Positions 9,375-15,912 of a DNA stretch of 29,141 bases are shown here, piece after piece. The stretch covers positions 1-29,141 of the forward strand of contig CAUSDX010000017.1 in assembly GCA_963530615.1 (NCBI GenBank), in the 5' to 3' direction. The position numbers and the translations under genes were made by a program. Below the pieces are notes generated by a model that did not search any database, was not told the origin of the DNA, and saw only the letters and a program-made list of their open reading frames with translations. This stretch comes from JABCPE02 sp963530615 (GTDB taxonomy: Bacteria; Bacteroidota; Bacteroidia; Flavobacteriales; Weeksellaceae). How positions within the stretch are numbered: the first letter of the stretch is position 1; the number at the start of each line of letters is the position of its first letter.

Positions 9375-9542
9375 ATGAATACTTATAGTCAGTTGCTACA
9401 CAGAGCAGTAGAAAGCATCATTGAGGTGAAGCGTGAGCAAGAGATAGATAGTCTATTTTCGGAGGGAACCACCACGGTGTTGGAACACAAAGTCAAGGGC
9501 TTGGACGACTTCGAGCTTATTACATTCTTGGTGATTAAATGA
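9375..9542 (+). pseudogene. 55-codon fragment, possibly the tail of a larger gene
   Basis: The ORF of 55 codons runs ATG 9375 to TGA 9540-9542. The middle part reads VESIIEVKREQEIDSLF and the end reads GLDDFELITFLVIK. The frame stays open upstream of the ATG to about 9339 (KETREGRN), which suggests a decayed C-terminal part rather than a complete gene. The ending resembles the C-termini of large Bacteroidota helicase or restriction proteins as I remember them, but that is weak. GC content here (about 45% in 9421-9540) is well above the AT-rich neighbours, pointing to transfer from elsewhere. A purine-rich AGAGAGGG lies before the ATG, so expression as a small protein cannot be excluded. Confidence 0.35.
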
Positions 9543-9552
9543 ATTTATAATA

Positions 9553-9744
9553 ATGAAAACAGAGAATATAAAATCACTTTTTGAGCAATTTGAAGCCATC
9601 GTTTGCGATTATAATGGAGTGGAATGTTGGAGTGCAAGAGAACTACACACGCTCCTGGGCTATACGCAATGGCGTAATTTCCTGCAGGTTGTAGATAAGG
9701 CAAAGAGTGCGTGTGCAAATGCGGGAGTGAATAGCTGCAGCTGA
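9553..9744 (+). pseudogene. dinD: Truncated DinD (DNA-damage-inducible protein D), N-terminal part only
   Basis: A 63-codon ORF whose residues match the N-terminal domain of DinD, a RecA-filament-disassembling SOS protein related to BRO-type phage antirepressors. Diagnostic pieces are FEAIVCDYNGVECWSAREL, LLGYTQWRNFLQVVDKAK and ACANAGVN. Full-length DinD has about 270-290 residues. Here the frame hits TGA immediately after the conserved NAGVN, where the family continues with a long helical C-terminal region. What follows in the +1 frame does not resemble DinD, so an internal deletion rather than a simple frameshift is likely. The gene starts 10 nt after the fragment at 9375 and shares its raised GC content. 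Confidence 0.7.
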
Positions 9745-9776
9745 TGAACATCTGAAAACCAAAGGAATTCACTAAG

Positions 9777-10409
9777 ATGAGAAATATGACAGAAATAAGG
9801 TGGAGGAATAATCAAGTTATCAGCATTGAGACTAAACGAAAGGATGAATCAAGAGAAACTAGGGTGTATGTGCTCGCTCAGATGATAGGGAAGGCTGAAC
9901 TCCTGTTTTTCAATCTATTTAACACTGATAACAATTGGGGTGATGTAGACTTAACCCAAGTTCCTATTCTTTTCTGCGCCACTGTTGCTCGTCAATTCAT
10001 TAAAAGCAGCAATATCTTCAGGCAGAATATTAAGGGGATTGAGAACTATATCTCTCCAAAGCGCAAGATAGACCCCTTAGGTATGGGAAGTAGATGGATT
10101 ACGCTCTGGGAAGGAACACCAAATGAAAAGAAAATTCTTATCATAGGAGATGGTGGGGGCAGACTCTTTGAAGTAGATACTTCCTCGGGGAAATACAATG
10201 AACGAGATATCATTGCGTCAATAAATAGAGACGATTTAGAAACGATTAATAGCTATGAATTGAGGAATGTACGAATCTATGCTGAGCTTAATGAACGGCT
10301 ATATTTGTGTTACAAAATGGGGAGAAATGTAGACCCTCTAAAGGATTTGGTGTTTAATCTACCTATCCCCTTAGAATACAAAGAGTATATTGAGATCATA
10401 TCAACCTAG
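9777..10409 (+). CDS. Protein of unknown function, perhaps an Imm26-type immunity protein
   Basis: A 210-aa soluble protein without a signal peptide or membrane segment. I do not recognise it firmly. The N-terminal part (basic strand, then YVLAQMIGKAELLFFNLF) resembles the beta-rich start of Imm26-like immunity proteins from polymorphic toxin systems. The middle has a glycine-rich IIGDGGGRLFEVD turn and the C-terminus is acidic. ATG 9777 has AAGGA about 11 nt upstream; ATG 9786 is an alternative. It lies in the accessory island beside a truncated dinD, and no toxin gene is adjacent. If it is an immunity gene it is an orphan. A hairpin terminator follows at 10516. Confidence 0.5.
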   Translation: MRNMTEIRWRNNQVISIETKRKDESRETRVYVLAQMIGKAELLFFNLFNTDNNWGDVDLTQVPILFCATVARQFIKSSNIFRQNIKGIENYISPKRKIDPLGMGSRWITLWEGTPNEKKILIIGDGGGRLFEVDTSSGKYNERDIIASINRDDLETINSYELRNVRIYAELNERLYLCYKMGRNVDPLKDLVFNLPIPLEYKEYIEIIST

Positions 10410-10515
10410 AATCAACGACTTAAAGGGCTGAAATAATACACTCAAAGCATTTCTCAATGAGAAAGTATACAGGAGGTGTCTATAATCGCCAAAACGAAAT
10501 ATCCAAAAAAAAGAG

Positions 10516-10541
10516 AAGCGACCAAATTGATTGAGTCGCTT
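10516..10541. terminator. Bidirectional terminator between 10409 and the RT gene
   Basis: AAGCGAC (10516-10522) pairs with GTCGCTT (10535-10541). On + it is followed by a T run, and on - by TCTCTTTTTTTT, so it can end both the gene at 9777-10409 and the convergent RT gene. The 145-nt gap holds nothing else I can support. Confidence 0.8.
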
Positions 10542-10554
10542 TTTTAATTTCTTG

Positions 10555-12276
10555 TTAAGAAGCGTTTAATTCATTGTTTGATTCAAATTCAGCGATTTTG
10601 GTAGTCATTAGTGGAGGTACAGACATTCCGCAAACATACCGAACCATGGTATCATGTAAAGTATTTTCTTTGTTAAATGTTTTTTGATTTTGGGTCTCAT
10701 ATAAAAATTTCGTTCCAAATTTCTCATATATTTGGGGCAAAAAAAGAAGATTATATACCATAAGTTCTTTATGAAAAATTTTCCAATGATTTTTAATTTG
10801 CCCTTTGATTTTGCTATCTTTCATTATATTTGAAGCCTTTTTAGCGTATGATAAAAAGTTTCCCCAATTTTGTTGAGAAGTAGGCCTAAATTTTTTTTCC
10901 TTATTACACCATTTGTATATTTTATATCTTCTCGCTCCCCTGAAAGTAAATTTTTTATACAATCTTCTTTTAAATAATTCATTATTATGCTTTATTGAAT
11001 AATATATTCCCCTACGAATACTTTTCTTCATTTTTCTATAGAAACCTGCTAAACTTGCAGATTTTAAAAGGACTTTCTCTCCATCATATTCAAAGCCTAA
11101 ATAAATCAGATTTTTATTCCAATTTATATTGTTGTTTTCGAATAATTGTCCACATTTCATTTTGCCTCCTCCTCGTTCAAAAATGAATTTTTGTGTTTTG
11201 TGTTCCTGAATTTCTAATTTGTATTTCTTGATTTCTTCATATATTAGATTTTCAACATGTTCAATATCTTCATATGAACAAACAATAATCATATCGTCAG
11301 AATATCTTTTATAATATCCATTTTTGGAAGTAATAAAAATATTGACTTTTTTGTCAAAATTAAGAAGATATAAATTGGCTAATGTAGAACTAATTGGGGA
11401 ACCTTGCGGAATACCAAAATTTCTTGGGCTTAATTTTCCTGTCTCTTTATCCTTTATAAACTTATGAGATTTTATAAGATGTTTTTTGTTTTTTAGAAAA
11501 TCATTTTTGTAGCAAAAGGCGATTGCTTCTTGATTTTTTAAAAATTTTAATCTTGATATTTTCTTCTTTACCTCCTTTATTTTCCGATCTTTTTTAATTG
11601 TCTTTTTGCAGATAATTTCATTTTGGTATTCTTTGAAGATATCTTGAATATCTACATAACTAAATCGAGTAATATTCTTAAAAACATTGAAAAAATCACT
11701 ACTCAGTTTTTCAGCACCCAAAACTTCCATCATTGCTGTTCTCAATAAACTATGATTGATATTATCAAAAAAACTTTTAATATCAAAGGTAATAACAGCA
11801 AATTTTTCTTTTGGATATCGCTTAATGATTTTGAAAATATCATTAGCAAAATCAATGTTACATTTATTACTACTTTTCGGATTTTCTTTATTTTTAGGTA
11901 TTCTTCTGTATGCTGTGACTACTTCTTCTAAATGAAAATCTTTTAATTTTTCTTCGTAAGGAGTATATAGAAGATGATTATAATAACTGAAAATTAAAGA
12001 GTCTAAATGTGATGCGTAAAAAAGTTCTCTTACTTTTACATCTGCATGTCGCTTTTTTCCATCTTCAGTTAATTCAATATTTCCGTTTTCATCATTATAC
12101 TTTTTCCTAAATTTTCTTTTCTTAGAAACTTTATGAATAAAGGGTAAAAAAGAATGTTTGGCGATTTTTTCAGGATTTGTAATATAATCTTGTAGCCATT
12201 TATACCTATCTTTGTTTTCAATAGGGAAATCAATGTGAGGGTATTTTTTAATTCTGAACCAATCTTTATCTTGCAT
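10555..12276 (-). CDS. DRT/UG-type reverse transcriptase, probable antiphage RT
   Basis: A 573-aa reverse transcriptase. With the start at ATG 12276, motif A is FDIKSFFD with the metal-binding D165, the QGSP motif is at 291-294, and the catalytic YSDD is at 325-328, followed later by LIYLGFEYDG. The N-terminal 120 residues contain KHSFLPFI and the FYASHLDSLIFSYY segment, which I associate with phage-defence RTs of the DRT/UG class. The C-terminal 200 residues are basic and helical and carry no nuclease motif that I can see. It has no group II intron maturase/HNH domain and none of the hallmark retron residues. An open frame extends upstream to a TTG at 12309, but that codon sits inside a helix of the upstream RNA, so ATG 12276 is preferred. 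The gene is AT-rich and lies next to ssrA, as expected for an acquired defence gene. The exact DRT family is not assigned. Confidence 0.9.
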   Translation of the reverse strand: MQDKDWFRIKKYPHIDFPIENKDRYKWLQDYITNPEKIAKHSFLPFIHKVSKKRKFRKKYNDENGNIELTEDGKKRHADVKVRELFYASHLDSLIFSYYNHLLYTPYEEKLKDFHLEEVVTAYRRIPKNKENPKSSNKCNIDFANDIFKIIKRYPKEKFAVITFDIKSFFDNINHSLLRTAMMEVLGAEKLSSDFFNVFKNITRFSYVDIQDIFKEYQNEIICKKTIKKDRKIKEVKKKISRLKFLKNQEAIAFCYKNDFLKNKKHLIKSHKFIKDKETGKLSPRNFGIPQGSPISSTLANLYLLNFDKKVNIFITSKNGYYKRYSDDMIIVCSYEDIEHVENLIYEEIKKYKLEIQEHKTQKFIFERGGGKMKCGQLFENNNINWNKNLIYLGFEYDGEKVLLKSASLAGFYRKMKKSIRRGIYYSIKHNNELFKRRLYKKFTFRGARRYKIYKWCNKEKKFRPTSQQNWGNFLSYAKKASNIMKDSKIKGQIKNHWKIFHKELMVYNLLFLPQIYEKFGTKFLYETQNQKTFNKENTLHDTMVRYVCGMSVPPLMTTKIAEFESNNELNAS

Positions 12277-12420
12277 AATCTTTTCAATAAAAAGAGTAGT
12301 GGAGCCCAAAACGGAGCAATCTTTACTTATTTATTTTCAATAGGAAAATCAATAAGGGTATATGTATGCTAATACGACAATATCTACCCTAAAGGAATAT
12401 ATAATGCCACTCCGATAACG

Positions 12421-12451
12421 TTTGGGTCGTTAAATATTTATCATATCTTTG
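12421..12451 (+). promoter_or_regulatory. Antisense promoter inside the RT-associated RNA region
   Basis: On +, TTTG (12421-12424) is followed after 19 nt by the -7 box TATCTTTG (12444-12451), a complete match to the Bacteroidota -33/-7 promoter. It points against the RT-associated RNA and towards the small ORF at 12467. Confidence 0.45.
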
Positions 12452-12466
12452 TATAAATTAATATCT

Positions 12467-12607
12467 ATGATTGACATTAAAGTTAAATTAAGATTTGATT
12501 CTTTGCTGTTTATCACTATAATTGTGGAGCTAATTAATAATTTCTTATTAGATAGTTGCACAATTGAAATATACCGCACCCTAACTGTTTTGTTAACCTC
12601 AAGTTAG
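12467..12607 (+). CDS. Possible 46-aa hydrophobic small protein, antisense to the RT-associated RNA
   Basis: An ATG at 12467 opens a 46-codon frame ending at TAG 12605-12607, 15 nt downstream of a full promoter match. The product starts MIDIKVKLRFDS, continues with the hydrophobic stretch LLFITIIVELINNFLL (about residues 13-28), and ends in a short hydroxyl-rich tail. One membrane-spanning or membrane-associated helix is plausible, as in small toxic peptides. It runs opposite to the non-coding RNA and would be in the sense orientation of a cDNA copied from that RNA. The sequence is AT-rich and the ORF is short, so chance is a real alternative; no homologue is recognised. Confidence 0.3.
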   Translation: MIDIKVKLRFDSLLFITIIVELINNFLLDSCTIEIYRTLTVLLTSS

Positions 12608-12653
12608 GCAAATTTCCAAAAAACACATATACCAGTCTCCACTACTCTTACTG

Positions 12654-12661
12654 CAAAGATA
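12654..12661 (-). promoter_or_regulatory. -7 promoter box for the RT-associated RNA
   Basis: Read on -, TATCTTTG (12661-12654) lies 4 nt before the 5' strand of the terminal helix, where a start site would be expected. No -33 TTG is seen because the upstream positions are occupied by a terminator hairpin. Confidence 0.55.
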
Positions 12662-12662
12662 T

Positions 12663-12691
12663 AAAAAAGTGAGCACTTTTGCTCATTTTTT
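12663..12691. terminator. Bidirectional terminator separating ssrA side from RT locus
   Basis: TGAGCA (12670-12675) pairs with TGCTCA (12680-12685) around CTTT. Six T follow on +, and cTTTTTT follows on -. It abuts the RT-RNA promoter, so the RT locus is insulated from transcription coming from ssrA. Confidence 0.75.
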
Positions 12692-12788
12692 ACGAAACCA
12701 ATCTCAAATAATATTTTTCATTTTTTTCTAATGAGACATTAAAAGTTTTTTTCATAATTAGATATTTTATTTATTCCTTTTGAAAATC

Positions 12789-12902
12789 TTATAGGATTGC
12801 TTTTCTATATATAAACCATACATACCAATTTTTACCATTTTCAATAGGGTAGGACTTTAATTTGGGGATACTAATTTGGTAGTTATGAAAAATCCTGACC
12901 AT
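12789..12902 (-). pseudogene. Possible N-terminal remnant of a tyrosine integrase
   Basis: A 37-codon frame on - contains SIPKLKSYPIENGKNWYVWF before running into TAA. The PKL...GK.WYV pattern resembles the first strands of the arm-binding domain in Bacteroidota phage and ICE integrases (typically PKL, a short basic stretch, then WYVYF or similar). It starts 38 nt beyond the 3' end of ssrA in the same orientation, the usual place for an integrase gene of an element inserted in tmRNA. The catalytic domain is absent. The first codons overlap the ssrA terminator. The match is short and from memory, so it could be chance. Confidence 0.35.
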
Positions 12903-12932
12903 TAAAACTCTTTGTTTATCGTGGTTAGGATT
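12891..12932 (-). terminator. Terminator of ssrA
   Basis: On -, AATCCTAACCA (12932-12922) pairs with TGGTCAGGATT (12901-12891), with one mismatch, followed by TTTTTC. It starts 8 nt after the mature 3' end of the tmRNA. Confidence 0.65.
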
Positions 12933-12939
12933 ATTTTTG

Positions 12940-13337
12940 TGGAGCTGGAGGGATTCGAACCCTCGTCCAAACAAGCAATACATAAACTTTCTACATGCTT
13001 ATTCTATTGTTGGTTTTTGTTCATAAGCAGAGAATAGACACTCAATTCATGACTTAGCTTTTGGATTTTTCGTTCTTTAATCAAAGCTCTTAAAGACTTA
13101 TTTCTACATTTCCCATGCCCCAAACTCGAACGCTGTAGAACAAAGCTTTCGTGAGACATCTTGTTTCCTTACTATACTTCAGGAAAAACGCTTATCCTAC
13201 TATACTTCAGATTAAGCAGCAAGAGCATACTCTTCGTTGCCAGTTAAAATTTTGTAGCAAGGGATTAAAGAGATCGCGCTACGGTTCTCTGCATGCTTAT
13301 TTACCCATTGGTCTTGCTGTCGAAACCAGTCAGCCCC
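12940..13337 (-). ncRNA. ssrA: Transfer-messenger RNA (tmRNA)
   Basis: The 5' end GGGGCTGACTGG-TTTCGAC (from 13337) and the 3' end with the T-arm GGTTCGAATCC and CAGCTCC-A form the alanine-tRNA-like acceptor. Stalled ribosomes switch to the internal tag frame at 13241-13212, which encodes GNEEYALAA followed by TAA, a degradation tag for ClpXP-type proteases. CCA is not encoded: the genome reads CAA after the discriminator A at 12940, so CCA must be added. The central part contains a 13-nt direct repeat (13170-13182 and 13198-13210 as read on +). The gene lies 29 nt after pcrA on the same strand with its own -7 box. ssrA 3' ends are common integration sites, which fits the island beside it. 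Confidence 0.96.
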
Positions 13338-13350
13338 TAAATAATAAATG

Positions 13351-13358
13351 CAAATATA
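13351..13358 (-). promoter_or_regulatory. -7 promoter box for ssrA
   Basis: On -, TATATTTG (13358-13351) lies 13 nt before the mature 5' end of tmRNA, in the 29-nt gap after pcrA. A -33 element at normal spacing is not evident. Confidence 0.5.
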
Positions 13359-13366
13359 ATAAAATT

Positions 13367-15703
13367 TTACAACTTTTCTAATTTGGCAAATTTCAAAATA
13401 AGATTTTTTTCATCTTTTTCATGTACAAATTTTATTTTTGCTTTTACATTATTAGGATCAGAACCGTCGAGAGCGATGACTTTTCCTACACCGAATCGGT
13501 TATGTCTTACACTATCACCGACTTGAATATCTTGTGAAGAATCCCCTGATGGAGTAGTAAATTTAGCAGAAGAAATCGGTTTTAATTTTCTTGGGCTAAT
13601 GGCAGGTTCAGGATTTTCATGCCGAGAAAGAGTCTTCTTAGGCTCTTTCTTTTGGAAAGACCTCGGGAGACTTGGTTCATCGCCGAAGATATTGGAGCTT
13701 AAACCAGAACGATTGATAAATTTTGGTTCTATTGCAGGATTGATAAAATCTAAATATTCTGTATCAATTTCACTTAGAAATCTACTTGATTCTGCATCTG
13801 TGATTTTCCCCCATTGAAAACGAGATGTAGCATAGGTCAAAACGGCTTGTTTTTCTGCTCTGGTGAGGGCTACATAGAAAAGTCGGCGTTCTTCTTCCAG
13901 TTCTTCTCGTGAGCTAGAACTCATGAAACTAGGGAATAGATTTTCTTCAAGACCTACGAGATAAACTACAGGGAATTCTAACCCTTTAGAAAGATGTATT
14001 GTCATGAGAGAGACTTGATCTTCTTCGTTTCCATTTTCTTGAGTGTCAGATGATAATGCGATGTTTTCCAAAAAATAAGAAAGGCTCGGATTACCGTCTT
14101 CTAACTGGATTTGCTCATCAATAAATCCCTGCATTGAGTTCATCAATTCTTGGATATTTTCTAAACGAGAAATGCCCTCTGGAGTTTGGTCTTCTTTTAA
14201 TGCTTTTAGAATTCCACTTTTTTTGGCAACTTCCATCGCTACGGAATAGGCATTTTCTGTTTTTAGCATTACTTGAAAAGCCTTTATCATTTGCCAGAAA
14301 TCATTGATTTTTGTTAAACCAGAATTGTTTAATCCTAAAAAAGGACTATGAAAAACTAAATTGTCTAAAATTTGAGCAATACTTTGTCCTTGAGAATCAG
14401 CATAAACGATAAGTTTGTTTTGGGTAGTTTCTCCAATTCCTCGAGTAGGATAATTGATAATCCTCGTTAATGCTTCAGAGTCATTTTCATTCACTAAAAT
14501 ACGAAGGTAGGCCAAAAGGTCTTTGATTTCTTTTCTTTGGTAAAAAGAAAGCCCTCCATTGATATGATAGGGAATATTTTTCTTTCTTAGGGCATCTTCA
14601 AAGGCTCTGGTCTGTGAATTGGTTCTATATAAAATTGCAAAATCACTGAATTTTTTTTGATGAAAATTGTGTAATTCCCAAATGTGTCCTGCAACGAAAT
14701 TTGCCTCATCGGCATCAGATAATGCACGGTAGACTTTGATTTTTTCACCGACATCATTAGCACTGAAAACATTTTTTTTGAATTGTTGTAAATTGTTGGC
14801 AATAACGGTATTCGCAGCATTTACGATATTTTGAGTAGAGCGATAATTTTGCTCCAAAGAAACCGTGATAGCATCTGGATAATCTTTTTTAAAGTTTAAG
14901 ATATTTTGAATGTTTGCCCCACGGAAAGAATAGATGGATTGGGCATCATCACCGACCACACAGATATTCTCAAATTTAGAAGCCAATGCCTTTACAATGA
15001 GATACTGCGAGTGGTTGGTATCCTGATACTCATCTACTAAAATATAACGGAATCGGTCTTGATATTTTGCTAAAACTTCTGGAAAACGGGTTAGTAATTC
15101 ATTAGTTCTTAATAGTAAATCATCAAAATCCATAGCTCCATTTTTGAAACATTCTTCTACATATTTTTGATAGATTTGCCCCATGTGTTTCATATTTGCT
15201 CGTTCATCAGCTTCTATGAGTTCAGAATTGTTATAATAAGCTCTTACTGTGATAAGGTTATTTTTATATTGAGAGATTCTTCCTTGTACTTTTTTAGGTT
15301 TATAAACATCGGAGTCTATATTCATGTCTTTTAATACCTTTTTTAGAATATTTAGGGCATCTTGTTGGTCATAAATGGTAAAATTAGAAGGAAATCCAAG
15401 ATGATGAGCCTCACTTCTTAAAATCCTTGCAAATACAGAATGGAAAGTTCCCATCCAAAGACTTTTAGCATCGCTATCACCTACGACAGTAGCTATTCTA
15501 GTCTTCATTTCATGAGCAGCTTTATTAGTAAAAGTGAGGGCTAAAATATTAAAAGGATCTATTCCATTAGTAATGATATGTGCAATCCTCATCGTCAGCA
15601 CTCGAGTTTTTCCAGATCCAGCTCCAGCTAGTACCATCAGTGGACCGTGTATAGTAGTTACCGCTTCATATTGTGCATTGTTTAATCCTTTTAAATAATC
15701 CAT
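13367..15703 (-). CDS. pcrA: ATP-dependent 3'-5' DNA helicase PcrA/UvrD
   Basis: A 778-aa superfamily 1 helicase for nucleotide-excision repair, replication-fork maintenance and removal of RecA from DNA. Motifs run in order: Q motif LNNAQYEAV, Walker A AGAGSGKT (26-33), DEYQDTN, VGDDAQSIYSFRGA, EQNYRST, the TIHLSKGLEFPVVYLVG motif V region and RLFYVALTRA (motif VI). The C-terminus ends with a Tudor-like RNA-polymerase-binding segment, VGDSVRHNRFGVGKVIAL, typical of PcrA/UvrD. All catalytic residues are present and the length is normal. A -7 box lies 26 nt before the start. The downstream neighbour is ssrA. Confidence 0.95.
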   Translation of the reverse strand: MDYLKGLNNAQYEAVTTIHGPLMVLAGAGSGKTRVLTMRIAHIITNGIDPFNILALTFTNKAAHEMKTRIATVVGDSDAKSLWMGTFHSVFARILRSEAHHLGFPSNFTIYDQQDALNILKKVLKDMNIDSDVYKPKKVQGRISQYKNNLITVRAYYNNSELIEADERANMKHMGQIYQKYVEECFKNGAMDFDDLLLRTNELLTRFPEVLAKYQDRFRYILVDEYQDTNHSQYLIVKALASKFENICVVGDDAQSIYSFRGANIQNILNFKKDYPDAITVSLEQNYRSTQNIVNAANTVIANNLQQFKKNVFSANDVGEKIKVYRALSDADEANFVAGHIWELHNFHQKKFSDFAILYRTNSQTRAFEDALRKKNIPYHINGGLSFYQRKEIKDLLAYLRILVNENDSEALTRIINYPTRGIGETTQNKLIVYADSQGQSIAQILDNLVFHSPFLGLNNSGLTKINDFWQMIKAFQVMLKTENAYSVAMEVAKKSGILKALKEDQTPEGISRLENIQELMNSMQGFIDEQIQLEDGNPSLSYFLENIALSSDTQENGNEEDQVSLMTIHLSKGLEFPVVYLVGLEENLFPSFMSSSSREELEEERRLFYVALTRAEKQAVLTYATSRFQWGKITDAESSRFLSEIDTEYLDFINPAIEPKFINRSGLSSNIFGDEPSLPRSFQKKEPKKTLSRHENPEPAISPRKLKPISSAKFTTPSGDSSQDIQVGDSVRHNRFGVGKVIALDGSDPNNVKAKIKFVHEKDEKNLILKFAKLEKL

Positions 15704-15728
15704 AAGTTTTACCTAAATTTAATGAAGG

Positions 15729-15736
15729 CAAATTTA
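15729..15736 (-). promoter_or_regulatory. -7 promoter box for pcrA
   Basis: On -, TAAATTTG (15736-15729) fits TAnnTTTG and lies 25 nt before the pcrA ATG. The remaining part of the 209-nt divergent gap to the M16 gene is AT-rich with no other clear element. Confidence 0.5.
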
Positions 15737-15912
15737 TGCAAAATTCTTTTTTGAACAAAAATAGGGTAGTGCCACGAAGTGAATTTATTTTGTTGTAAAT
15801 GTTATTTTTAATATTGATATTCAGTTAATTACAATTCATGAATAATGTTTTTCTTTTTATATTGTAACAAAATTTATATTTTTATCACTAATAAACTAAA
15901 AAATAGAATTTT

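Larger units (their letters stand above)
12292..12649 (-). ncRNA. Structured RNA upstream of the RT, probable RT template/partner RNA
   Basis: No sizeable sense ORF fills this 358-nt stretch on -, but it is rich in pairing. The terminal helix P1 is a perfect 13 bp: AAGAGTAGTGGAG (12649-12637) with CTCCACTACTCTT (12304-12292), followed by a short U-rich tract. Inside are CCTAACT/AGTTAGG (12608-12602 with 12586-12580); AATTGTG/CACAATT (12565-12559 with 12526-12520), enclosing a 6-bp hairpin with a GAAA tetraloop (12550-12535); and a long 3' helix in which CCCAAA (12426-12421) and CGGAG (12414-12410) pair with CTCCG (12316-12312) and TTTGGG (12310-12305). Within the latter, AGGGTA/TACCCT (12390-12385 with 12360-12355) and ATTTTC/GAAAAT (12349-12344 with 12338-12333) form further stems. 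A -7 box lies just before the 5' end. DRT2- and DRT9-type systems have such an RNA directly upstream of the RT; that this RNA is the template here is inference. Confidence 0.72.

Noticed and set aside
9545..9772. 75-aa ORF on - opposite dinD
   Set aside because: Antisense shadow of the truncated dinD; no start context or homology seen.
10457..10534. 25-codon ORF before the RT terminator
   Set aside because: It runs into the terminator hairpin, has no recognisable sequence and is short enough to be chance.
10555..12309. Diversity-generating retroelement
   Set aside because: No template/variable repeat pair and no target protein gene nearby.
12522..12531. TTGTGGAGCT repeated at 12937-12946 (ssrA 3' end) as an att direct repeat
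   Set aside because: Only 10 nt are shared, and the first copy lies in the middle of the predicted RNA and small ORF rather than at an island edge.
10555..12661. Group II intron encoding a maturase
   Set aside because: The predicted RNA closes on itself 5' of the gene, whereas intron RNA would flank the gene on both sides. No domain V-like hairpin is seen after 10555, and the protein shows no HNH endonuclease part.
10555..12661. Retron (msr-msd plus RT)
   Set aside because: The RT is much longer than usual retron RTs (573 against about 300-400 aa), and I see neither the NAxxH nor the VTG hallmark. The terminal helix recalls the a1/a2 repeat of retrons, so this is disfavoured rather than excluded.
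12789..12983. 64-aa ORF starting inside ssrA
   Set aside because: The first third overlaps the tRNA-like end of tmRNA; only the part after 12902 shows protein-like sequence, and that part is reported as an integrase relic.
13151..13381. 76-aa ORF on + across tmRNA
   Set aside because: Lies opposite the tmRNA, whose identity is secure from its conserved ends and tag.
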